From the NCBI GenBank assembly GCA_030549205.1, contig JAUKTV010000015.1, positions 620,001-684,000 on the forward strand: 64,000 nt of DNA, in the 5' to 3' direction. How positions within the stretch are numbered: position 1 is the first letter of the stretch; every line of letters starts with the position of its first letter. Below the pieces are notes generated by a model. That model saw only the letters and a program-made list of their open reading frames with translations, was not told the origin of the DNA and did no database searches. Below are positions 47,700 through 57,689 of this stretch, one piece after another. The translations under genes were made by a program, and so were the position numbers. The DNA is from Apiosordaria backusii. Lineage: Eukaryota > Ascomycota > Sordariomycetes > Sordariales > Lasiosphaeriaceae.

Positions 47700-50600
47700 A
47701 TGGAAGAAAAGCCCCCAAACATTGAGCCAGTTGAATTGACTGCTCGGTTTTTTGATCTGCACGAGCAACTTGCCATTAATGCAAAGTTTTGGAATGTGCA
47801 CCGAGAGAACGCACCTCATCAACCAGGCTTGTACAAATCTGATCACGACTCCCAGCAGCTTATTCGTGTTCTTTGTGCGAGAACGCCAACAGCTGCTCAC
47901 GATCTTCCGGCTGTCCCAGATCCTAAGGAGATCGAGCTTTTTCAGATTAGTGTTCTCTCCAATCCAATCGCTGCGTTCTTTGCGTCCCACCTAAAGGTAT
48001 TCGAGGGGGAAATCGGTATCGACAAGGGCAACGGCCGGTTGGTCCGTTTCAACAGACCTTTCAAGCCTGTCATCCGGCTGTGGAAACAGGTGAAGGAAAC
48101 TCTAAGGAAGCTGGAGATGGTTTATGGGTAAGGCACCTTACATAACTGCCACCTTATTAGCAAACCTGTGCTGACAAGTTATCCACCTATATCAATTCTA
48201 GAGGCGCAGAGAGTGTTCAGAGCGGATCGTCAAATGGTGCTGATTTGAGCGACGAAGACTGCAATGAAGAGAAGGAGACCACTGAGCCGCCGCAACGGTC
48301 ATCTCGCCCTGGGACTTGGAAAACTTCGGAGGGTCTTCTTCATTTCCGAATCTTCGTGGAGCTCGTCGACACATACCTTGGGGACCGCATTCGCTTGTAC
48401 AACGAGCTACGTGGAGAAAAAAGGAAAGCTGTGGCCTTCGAACATCTATGGATGTTATTCGATGTTGGTGACGATATCTACTGTCCTTCGCGTCAGGCTA
48501 CACCACGGAAGCTCTCGGATGGTGAAAGCCGGATGCCTGCGGTTCCTACTATTTACAGACCTTTGGCTCGATACACGCCTCAGATTTATCGCGTGACGGC
48601 TGTCACAGGAGGAACGTTCGGCTTCTGGGCTTGGCCACGTGAAGATGCAGGATCAAACCGGTCGGAAGGGACGGATGGTGTCACTGGGTCGTCCAGCCCA
48701 CAATATCTTTCCGACAAACCGTTATTTGCCGCCCGAAACAATCTAAGGGACTTGGCGGTTTATTGCTACTATCTTGACTTTAACGGCCATGAGTATGGCT
48801 GTGTCCCAGATCTCTTCGTCTTCAAACCGTACGACCGCGAGATAGACATCTGCAGTCTTGAAGCTTATCCCGTCACACAGACTCAGAAGACGGAACTTGA
48901 GATTCGGGGGCAGAAGTTCATCAACGCTACTAGCGTATCACACATGAAGCATCTGGGGTTTACGGTTGGGCCAAATCGGGAGGAGGTGAGCGAACTTCAA
49001 CTCTGTCCATGCATTCAAGTGATTTCTTGATCTAATTTATCGGCATGTCTCCACAGATCGATAGCGCTGTCATTGTCGACATGAAGATGGCTTTTACAGA
49101 AGATTCCGACGCTTGGCTGCGAACGGGTAACAAGGTACCCAGGTTTATTTCAATCCCAGAGTCGAGGGGCATGTTCTCGAATTACCCGGGCGGTAACGAC
49201 AAATATGCCATGTTTGGTGCCCCGACCTGTGGTTATAGATGGTGTGAGGTTCATATATTCGGTCGGAATTTCTATTCCGAAGCAGTAGGTAAAAGACGAG
49301 AAAAAGTGGAAGAGGAGATCAGGGCTTTGTTGGACGATCCAGATCAACATGCAACGGAGACTCAACGGGCCTTTATCACGGAGCATTTAAAGCCAAGTTT
49401 GCTGCACTTGCTACCGGGGGCAGTGCCTGGGTTTGCCCTGCGAAACCGCAAATGGGGTAGGTACCATCATCCTGCTCTTTTCCCATGATTTCTTTCTACT
49501 GTATCTGGATATCAAAGTGCTGATCACAAACTATTCACATACTTTACCATCAACAGCTCTGCTTGACCTTGCAAGACTCCAACCAGTCGAGCACAATTAC
49601 GGATGGAACAACCTCGTCTTGCCATCAGGGCATCGAAAGATGGTGCAAGCAATGGTAGAGACACATGCCACAGAGAATCGAGATCACCATCAGGCCATTG
49701 GCATGGACTCAGTCCCGGGAAAAGGTGAGTGTCCAAATGCACATTGACTGGGGGATGTGTGGGTTTGGAGTTCTTCGCATCCTTTCAAAGCTTACACCTC
49801 GATAAACTTCTAGGCAAAGGTTGCATCATACTCTTGCACGGTGTCCCTGGGGTTGGCAAAAGATCTACTGCGGGTAGGTGATCTCCCTTATCATGGCTCA
49901 AGTGTGTTCTTGCTCCGAGGAGTCCTAACTTGGGGATTCAGAATGTGTTGCAGCTCACACAAAAAAGCCATTGTATCCAATCACATGCGGTATGTTGTCC
50001 AACGGCCATCCTTGTGTTAGGACTCGTACAGCTAGTATTCTGACAAGCAGTAGGTGACATTGGCTACCACCCTCATGAGCTCGAGAGAAACATGGAACGT
50101 CACTTCAAGCTTGCGCACAAATGGGGCTGTGTTCTCCTCTTAGATGAGGCGGATGTTTTCCTCGCCAAACGCGATGTAAGCGGACGTGCCTAGCTTTGTG
50201 TACTGTTCACGGCTAACGCAAATCAGCAACGAGATGTGCATCGCAATGGCCTTGTTTCCGTGTTTCTGCGAATTCTGGAGTACTACTCAGGCATCCTCTT
50301 CCTCACAACAAATCGAGTCGGTTCTATCGACGATGCCTTCCGCTCTCGTCTTCACCTCACGCTCTACTATCCAAGGCTCAGGAAGGACCAGACCGTCAAA
50401 ATCTTCCAGCGCAACTTCGAACGGGTAGGAGAGATCAACAAGGATCGCCTGCAGCACAGTCTGCCACCGTTCGAGTACAAAGACCAAGAAGAGGAAATTA
50501 TCAACTGGGCAAAGCAGCGATGGAAGGCCCTCCGCTGGAATGGCCGTCAAATCAGAAACGCCTTCCAGACTGTCATGGCTCTCGCCGAGTTCAAGGCCAA

Positions 50601-51102
50601 TCGCAAACAAGCCAACGGTGGTAACTGCAAAGCCCCAGTTCTAACAAAACGGCATTTTGAGATTGTGTCTGATGCAACGATTGAGTTCAATGAGTATCTT
50701 AAAGCAGCTCAAGGACTCAAGGAGGACGAAAAGGCCAGGCGGGAGCAGATCAGGAAAGATGATTTTAAGAGGAGTTCAAAGAAAAGCTGCTATGAATCTA
50801 GCTCTGATGAGAGTGATACTGAGAATTCTGAAGAGCATGAGAGTGAGGACCAAACCGAGACGGAAGAGGAGAGCGACGAGGAGGATTCTGATGACGGGAG
50901 CAAGAAAAAGGGAAAGAAGAAAGGTGGTAAGAACAGCAAAGCTGCTAAGAAAGGGAAGGCGACAAAGGGGAAAAAGAAGGAGGGTAAGAAAGAGGGTTCT
51001 GACAAGAAGAAGAAGGGAAAGAAGAGTGACAGTGAGGAAGAGGATGAGGAGGACGATGGAACGGAGGATGAGGAAGACGATGGAACGGAGGATGATGAGT
51101 GA
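47700..51102 (+). CDS. AAA-family ATPase with DUF7025-type N-terminus, 961 aa, eight exons
   Basis: The exons are 47700-48127, 48202-48985, 49057-49456, 49557-49724, 49814-49873, 49942-49989, 50054-50175 and 50227-51102. All seven introns are GT-AG and the phases agree. The first 550 residues match the long N-terminal region of a fungal AAA group (WMLFDVGDDIYC, YYLDFNGHEYGCVPDLF, DSAVIVDMKMAF). The AAA core has Walker A GVPGVGKRSTAE, sensor-like PLYPITCGDIG, Walker B VLLLDEADVFLAKRD and second-region RNGLVSVFLRILEYYSGILFLTTNRVG-type text. In Walker A the usual Thr/Ser after Lys is Arg. The C-terminal 120 residues alternate acidic Ser/Asp/Glu runs and KKGKKK runs, likely disordered and nucleic-acid- or histone-binding-like. 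Function of this fungal group is not established. Confidence 0.92.
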
Positions 51103-51368
51103 TGTCCCTATTCCCAACGCTGCTTTTCACAGTATTTCGCTCCGAGCCCCACTTTTCATCGCTTTTCTGTTTTTATCCTATTTCTTTCCCTAGCTTTTAT
51201 TACCGAGCTTCGCCACCAAGATTGTCATAGGCGAGCAGGTCATATTTACTCATACTTTATTGACAATTTGATATAGTTTTCTGCTCTCAATACCTACACT
51301 CTCCTCTCTTGATGACAACACCCCTCAAACCTCAAGCCCAGCGCCAACAAATCTTCAGCTCCCAGCTT

Positions 51369-52830
51369 CTACTTCGTCTTGTAATGCTGCGTAAAGTCGT
51401 ACCTTACTTCCATAAATCCCAGCAACAAGTCCTTCAGCAGCTTCTCATCCGTCTCGCCCTTCTTCAATAGCTGCATAAACTCATCCCTCTCAAACCTCGT
51501 CTTCGGGTTCTTATCCGACACCCGCCTGAAGTTCTCCTGGGAAATAGGATTGATCACCGTCTTCCACTTCTCAATTCTCTTCTCCGAGTACAAGTCCAGA
51601 ATATCCTCATCGGCCCTGTTCTCCCAGATTCCGACAAGACAGTCAAACAACCCGCCAATGTCGACAAAACCACCTGTTATGCCAAGCCCTCCCCATGGGT
51701 TGCACAGGTGAGCGGCGTCAGCTGCCAGGAGGATACGCCCAACGCGGAATTTAGGGGCACAGCGCTGGTGCATCTTGTAGGGTGAGACAGTGAGGACTTT
51801 GTACTCGTCCGGTTTGGGGTGACCAGGCAAGATCTGCTCGAATTTCGCGGGTTGGCGCGCGATGTATTCTTCTTTGGTGAGGCCGGGGGTCTCGCCGTAG
51901 GTGATGCGGTAGAGGTTGTCTTTTGTGATGCGAGCGGCCATCTTCCTCAGTTTATTAGCATCCTACCTGGTAACTCACCTACACTGCGAGAAGCAAAAGA
52001 GGTAAGGTAGCTGAGACTCACAAAGAAATTCTCTGGATGAACGATGAAATTGGCATCATGCCACCCAAACTTGCCCTCAAAGTCATAAAACGTCTGCCGC
52101 TTGTCAGCCCTCCATCCTCAAAAAGCCAAGGGGTGTTCGTCACAAACATTAGTAGCAATAATCTGCGCATCCCACGTGAAACCCGGAAACTCATCCCCAA
52201 ACAAGCTCCTCCTGACAATACTATTCGCCCCATCACAACCCACCACATAATCCGCCTCCTCCCTCTCCGCCTCTCCACTCTTCCCCTTCCTCTTAACCTC
52301 CACCCACGCCCTCCTCCCCACCTCCGCATTCTCATCCTGACCAACGCCCACAACCTCCGCATCAAACTCCACCTCCCCACCAGCCTTCCTAACCTCTTTC
52401 AGCATCAGTTCGTCCAAATCCTGCAGCACATAGCAATGTGTCCTCAGATCCTGCCCGTCGACATCACTCAAAACCTTGGAAGCGTTAAACCCAGCGATGA
52501 TCTTGTGATCGTCAGGATCGCGCCAGCACATGGTGGAGAGGATGAGGCCGTTGGCGCGCATCTGGTCGATGATACCCGCGCGGATGAACTCGGGGATGGC
52601 GGGGGTGCCATAGTGGGCTGCGCGGGGCTGCTGGTCGAGTTGGGAGGCGGCTTCGAGGATCTTGACGGGGATGGAGTGTTTGGCTAGGAGGAGGGCGAGG
52701 AGGAGGCCGGAGGGACCTGCGCCTACTATGAGGACCTGGATTGAGGGGGGTTGTTAGTGGGTGTTGAACGGGGAGAGGTGTCAGCGGGAGGACATACTTT
52801 GTTGAAGGGTCGGGGTGCGGTGTCTGACAT
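51369..52830 (-). CDS. FAD-dependent aromatic hydroxylase-type monooxygenase, 421 aa
   Basis: The exons are 52830-52798, 52735-52148, 52093-52022 and 51941-51369. The introns (62, 54 and 80 nt) are all phase 0, with a CTGAC branch site in intron 2. The FAD-binding Rossmann motif VLIVGAGPSGLLLALLL begins exon 2. DYVVGCDGANSIVRR is the DG motif that contacts FAD and NADPH. GRILLAADAAHLCNPWGGLG is the second FAD motif, with Ala for the usual Gly in GDAAH. This is the class A flavoprotein monooxygenase layout (PF01494), hydroxylating aromatic or polyketide-type substrates with NAD(P)H and O2. No biosynthetic cluster surrounds it, so the substrate is unknown. It lies right beside the A+T-rich block. 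Confidence 0.9.
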
Positions 52831-53050
52831 TTTTCACGGTTTGCCGGCTGGCTGGTATTGTTCTTCAAGTTGGGATTCAAGTCCGAGGGGGAGGAAGTCG
52901 TAGTGTAGGTGGAGGTTGGTCATATGGGAGGAGATAAGTTGTTTTTATACTCATGAAACCCCCCACCGTCACATCTGTCAGATTAGTATGGGAGGCCCAC
53001 TGTTAGGGAAATTAAGACCTTGGCAGTGGGACTTAAGCCACACGGTTCGG
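52831..53050. other. Transition from genic to A+T-rich DNA
   Basis: Promoter side of the monooxygenase. Base composition changes abruptly at about 53080. The sequence around 53010-53090 is still of normal composition. Confidence 0.5.
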
Positions 53051-53079
53051 AAGCCCGCATCTACCTGGGCTTCCCCCCA

Positions 53080-55105
53080 ACGTACAATACCAAAATTAAC
53101 AGAGTTCTTATCTACAGTATTATTCTACAATTCGCAATTAAAGTATCGATTCTAAGGCCTATTTTAAAGCTATTCGTAAAAGACCTACTTAGTAATAAAA
53201 CTATTATAAAAAACCTATTACTATAGTATTTAATTTAACTACTCTTTTTATAACTATTAAAAAGTAAAATATGGTTTTCTTTAACGGACTTAGTAATTAG
53301 TAAGTGTTCGAAACTATCTTAAAGTACTATATATAAGATAATTGGACATATATTAATTTAAAGAATTGTATTTTTATATTTAAAAAGCTAATTATTTTAA
53401 GTATTTATAATATAAAGTATATTAAAACGTATACGGCTATTGTATACTATAAATATAAATTCGAAGTTTATAAATAATATAAGTGGAGGTTTTAAGAATA
53501 CTTTAATTATATAGTTTATATTCGGATAACGGTTTTAGCTATTAAAGTTAGAAGTGAAAGTAATAAAGAAGTTTTAGATTTACTAAAGGAGGTTTTAAAA
53601 TCTATATATATAATAAACGACCTTATTATTAAAGGAAAGGAGGAATATAAATTTAATTTAAACTATTTTATAAAAATAATAAAAAATTACGATAAAGTTT
53701 AAAATACTTTTTAAAAGTTTAATAAATAGGTTACTAATTACGTTAAAATAAACCTTTAAAATACTTATTATAAAGGAAACCATAGTTTTATTAGCGATTT
53801 TAATATCTTTAAAAAAGTTATAATTCTTAATAAAAATAAATACTACCTTTATTATTAAAAGAAGTTTAAAAAGTATATTAAATCTTTTAAATTTACTAAT
53901 AACTTTAAAAAGGTAAAGGAATAAATAACTATTTAAAAAGAAGTCTTTTATATAATTAAGGAATTTTATACTTTTAATATTTTCAATCTTACTATTTAAT
54001 TAATAAGCCTTTTTTAAATAGTAAATAGAAATCCTTTACTTTCTTTATAAACTTTTAACTTTAAAATAAATTAAAAATATTATATATTATTTAATAAACT
54101 AACTTTTAAAAAAATCGTTAAAGATATTAAAGATAAAATATTCTATATTTATAAGGAAATTAAAAAGCTAAAAACTGTAAGTACTTTTTTAACTTTTTAT
54201 AGTAATATAGTAAAAGAAAATAATATAAAGAAAGATTATAGTAATTAAGGTTAAGGTAATCGAGGTTAAAGGAACTATAGTCTTTAAGATAATTCGATTA
54301 AATAGAAAAAGTAAAACTCTGGTTTAAACTCCGGGCCTTTTAATAAGAAAACCCTAATTTATAACGTTTATTATAAAAATAGGTACGAAATTAACAATTA
54401 CTATTATATTTTACTAAAAAGGATCTTTAAAAATTTACAATTTTACTTTAATATTTTAATTAAAGCCTTTATTTAAATAATCTTTAATATTAATAGAAAG
54501 TTAAGTAAAGAAGTTAATCAAATAAAAAGAAAAAAAGAAATAATAATAAAAAGAAACTATAAAAAAATTAACTTAAAAAGTAAAAAGTCCGGTCTTTTAC
54601 TATAGTATATTATAAACGTTAATTTATTAAGTATATAATAGTAAATATTATTTTTTTATAATTAAAAAGTAAGGTTTTTTTAAGAATTTTAAAGTAACCG
54701 ATATTAAAGTTTTACTTTTTTATATTAGAATACTTACTTTACTATTTAATAATTTTTGATTTTAATATTATTTTTTATATTTTTAATAAAATTAACCGCT
54801 TTAATTACTTTTAATTTATAGCTTTAAGAAACTATATTATAGTAAAAAGTTTAATAATCCTTATCGTTAATTATAAAAAAGTTAATATTTATATATAAAC
54901 TTTATAAAAATTAAAGACTTTATAGTTTTATAATATAGCCTATTATAAAAACTTTATTACTAACTTAATATTATTTAAAATATTAAAAGATTTTAGAATT
55001 TAATAAGATAATAAAATATCAGAAAATTACTTATAAAGCTTTTTAAATAAAGTAATTACCTTACTTTAAAAAACTTATAATTAAATAATTATTAAATATA
55101 TTAAT
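53080..55105. mobile_element. RIP-degraded retroelement relic
   Basis: The region is almost pure A/T (for example 54841-54900 has 8 G/C among 60 bases) with TA dinucleotides everywhere and stops in all frames. This is the product of repeat-induced point mutation (C to T at CpA) on a former repeat. At 54360-54401 (+) the codons spell Tyr-x2-Tyr-x4-Tyr-x4-Tyr. Reversing typical RIP changes (TGT to TAT, CAC to TAC) would make it the CX2CX4HX4C zinc knuckle of a retroelement Gag, so the relic was probably a retrotransposon on the + strand. It is interrupted at its right end by the younger element; about 60 more A/T-rich bases continue after 62334. Confidence 0.85.
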
Positions 55106-55509
55106 TGTTACGTTCTTGAATGCGGACTCCCGGCAGCCTCGGCCAATCAGAAGAAAGAAGGGGACAGCCAATCAAAGGAATAGGAGACAGACCTACCAGG
55201 GAAGGATCATTGGGATGGAAGCACGATCCGGGAAATAGGATCATTGGATCATTGTGATGATCCAGCGATCCGGCTCTAGGGATCATTAGGGAAGGACAAT
55301 GATCCAGGAAATAATGGTCTATATATACGGAGGAACTAGATAGCTTGTAGATAGTTCCGCAGTATGCAATCACAGCTTGTATTCACGGTATCTTGTGTTT
55401 ACATTGAGACATCTTGTTGTGCACTGTTTAGCTGCACCGAACCATTATTATCAGAAGTTACCTTCAACTGTGTATCCCTTTCAGAGGTTCTGATCAGGGG
55501 TTCGTCACA
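55106..55509 (+). repeat. 5' LTR
   Basis: Begins TGTTACG and ends GTCACA. It has a TATA-like TCTATATATA near 55318, several GGATCATTG direct copies with inverted CAATGATCC copies (about 55204-55310), and CGG-N4-CCG at 55123-55132. Differences from the 3' LTR are mostly transitions plus a few small indels. Confidence 0.93.
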
Positions 55510-55562
55510 CGTTGCATACTCACTTCAACTCTGTCACGGATAAGTTGAAGGTACCCATCACC

Positions 55563-57689
55563 ATGGCGGACAACAAAGAAAGCCCTCAAGCCATTCTGGC
55601 TCGACTCAACGCTCGCGTCAAGGAGCTCGAGGATGCGGTTCAACAGACCCAGGACCAAGTCGTCGCCGTTGGTCACCTGGATCACCGCGGTAGCCAGCTG
55701 GCCAAGATCGAGGCCCCCGAACGCTATGGTGGCGGAAAAGGGGAGCTGGGAGGGTTCCTGATCCAGCTCAAGACCTATTTTCGGTACTATCCCACTCGTT
55801 TCCCTGACGAGGAGTCCAAGGTCACCTATGCGGCATCTCGACTCAAGGACAAGGCTCTTGCGTGGTTTGAGCCCATCCTGGACGACTATTACGAGAACGA
55901 CGACGCAGGCATCAGGAAGGATATCACTAGGGAATGCTTCGAGACCTTCAAGAAGTTCGAAACCCGCATCAAGGAAGTCTTCGGAGAGTACGATGAAGCT
56001 CGCCGAGCCCAGGAGAGACTCGCCAACTTGCGCCAGACCCGGTCGGCAGCCGACTATGCTGCCACCTTCAAGACCGACGCCCTGCGCAGCGAGATCAATG
56101 ACGAAGGCTTGATGCAGCTTTTCTACAACGGACTCAAGGACGAAGTGAAGGACGAGTTGTACAAGGAGGAGAGACCGGACACCATCGACAAGTACATCGC
56201 TACAGCCATTCGTATCGACGACCGGCAGTTTCAACGTCGGATGGAGAAAAGAGGGACGCGTGCAAACCCAGGACAACACCGTGGCTCGGGGGGCTACCGA
56301 GCCAACGACAAGAGGAAACGCTACGCCACGAGCGTGTCTGGAACCACTCACGCGGGACCTATGGAGATTGACGCAGCTCAGAGGCAGTTCAAGAAGAAGA
56401 ACGATGTCAAGTGCTTCAACTGCGGGAAGATGGGACATTTTAAGAGAGACTGTCGGGCACCCAAGCAGCTCAGTTGGAAGGAAAAAGAGACGGCGGCAGT
56501 CGCTAAGGCAACACGGGTTATCGAAATCTCCAGTGCTGAGTACGCCCACGAGGATTTCCTGGATTCAGCGGACGACTACACCGACAGCGACTACGAGTGT
56601 GAGACTCAGGAAGGAGAATTAACAGTCGACTCTGAGGGAGAAGACCGTGTTGTGGGACAAGAACTGCCGACCAGGGGAGCCACCAGGCTAGAGGAAAGCA
56701 CGGCTCCAGGACCCTCTGAGGAAACCTTGCGGAGACTAAGGCGGGTTTTCACCACGACAGTCCTCTCGAGTTTAGACACGGGGGAGACCCTGAGGCAGGC
56801 CGAGGAGCGAGTTCAAAGGCTCGAGGAAGAGTTGGCAGAGCTTCGGAACCAGCGAGAAGCGATTGAACGACACTACCGCGACCTCGAGGACAAGGTGGCG
56901 CAAACCACGACCGACAGCCCACCGCTTGCACAGCTCAGGCAGGGAAGTGAACGCTGGATCATTCCGGAGGAAGAGTTCGTTGGAGACCTTATGCGGCTCA
57001 ACGAGTATGGAGAGACTTGGGATGAGTTTTGGGCAGCGCGACCAGTGGCCAGCGTGGGACTCGCACTGGCGCCAGGAGAGGTCCCAACACATAAGTGGTA
57101 TACTCCTTGCGAAGGAGACACGCCACAGGTTCACCCAAGACACCCAGAGCACAGGAGAGTGCCATGGTTCCAATGCATCGCCCACGGATGCGCGGAACAC
57201 TACCAGTCGAAAACCCTTACCAGGCATTGGCCGGTCAGGGAGGTTACCCAGACAGGACAACCAGCACCAGTATCGAGGACACTCGCGAGATGGGGAGCTC
57301 CGGACGAGGAATTAAACGACTACTTCTTGTGGAGGCAAGGAGACGCGGTTCGACCCGACAATACTCGACAGATCATTCAGTTTTGGCCAAGAGAGGCTCG
57401 ATGCTGCGTGAATAACCTCGATGAGGACATGGCTTATTGCCCAAGCAAGGATTGCGCACTTCACTTGAGAATGAAGGTGCGGGCGTACCACGCGGAAAGA
57501 AACACCACATGGGGGGAAGCCTATGGGATAGATGAACGCCCATCTGACAGCGAGGAATGGAAAGAGGCCCAACGACAATGGTTAGCCGATTTCGAACTGC
57601 TGGACAGTTTGATGAAAGAGGACGCTCTGAAGGCACGACGACAGTCGGGAAAAGGACCACGGCCTTTCGCGGAGGCCGGAAACCCCTAA
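55563..57689 (+). CDS. gag: Retrotransposon Gag, 708 aa
   Basis: The start ATG at 55563 has the context CACCATGGCG; the frame is open slightly further upstream without an ATG. Residues about 45-225 are a retrotransposon gag domain (APERYGGGKGELGGFLIQL, YAASRLKDKALAWFEP, RQTRSAADYAATFKT). The zinc knuckle CFNCGKMGHFKRDC lies near residue 285 and binds the RNA genome. The following 420 residues are unusual for length: an acidic stretch, a coiled coil (LRQAEERVQRLEEELAELRNQ) and Cys/His-rich segments of unknown role. Gag assembles the virus-like particle. Its 3' end overlaps Pol by 133 bases and contains the frameshift signal. Confidence 0.95.
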   Translation: MADNKESPQAILARLNARVKELEDAVQQTQDQVVAVGHLDHRGSQLAKIEAPERYGGGKGELGGFLIQLKTYFRYYPTRFPDEESKVTYAASRLKDKALAWFEPILDDYYENDDAGIRKDITRECFETFKKFETRIKEVFGEYDEARRAQERLANLRQTRSAADYAATFKTDALRSEINDEGLMQLFYNGLKDEVKDELYKEERPDTIDKYIATAIRIDDRQFQRRMEKRGTRANPGQHRGSGGYRANDKRKRYATSVSGTTHAGPMEIDAAQRQFKKKNDVKCFNCGKMGHFKRDCRAPKQLSWKEKETAAVAKATRVIEISSAEYAHEDFLDSADDYTDSDYECETQEGELTVDSEGEDRVVGQELPTRGATRLEESTAPGPSEETLRRLRRVFTTTVLSSLDTGETLRQAEERVQRLEEELAELRNQREAIERHYRDLEDKVAQTTTDSPPLAQLRQGSERWIIPEEEFVGDLMRLNEYGETWDEFWAARPVASVGLALAPGEVPTHKWYTPCEGDTPQVHPRHPEHRRVPWFQCIAHGCAEHYQSKTLTRHWPVREVTQTGQPAPVSRTLARWGAPDEELNDYFLWRQGDAVRPDNTRQIIQFWPREARCCVNNLDEDMAYCPSKDCALHLRMKVRAYHAERNTTWGEAYGIDERPSDSEEWKEAQRQWLADFELLDSLMKEDALKARRQSGKGPRPFAEAGNP

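Noticed and set aside
53025..53060. 5S rRNA fragment
   Set aside because: ACTTAAGCCACACG matches a conserved piece of fungal 5S rRNA, but the flanking bases do not and no cloverleaf/5S fold can be drawn; chance or a tiny relic.
55494..56549. 351-codon minus-strand frame opposite Gag
   Set aside because: Shadow of the G+C-rich Gag gene; no domain or cysteine pattern, unlike the antisense ORF near the 3' LTR.
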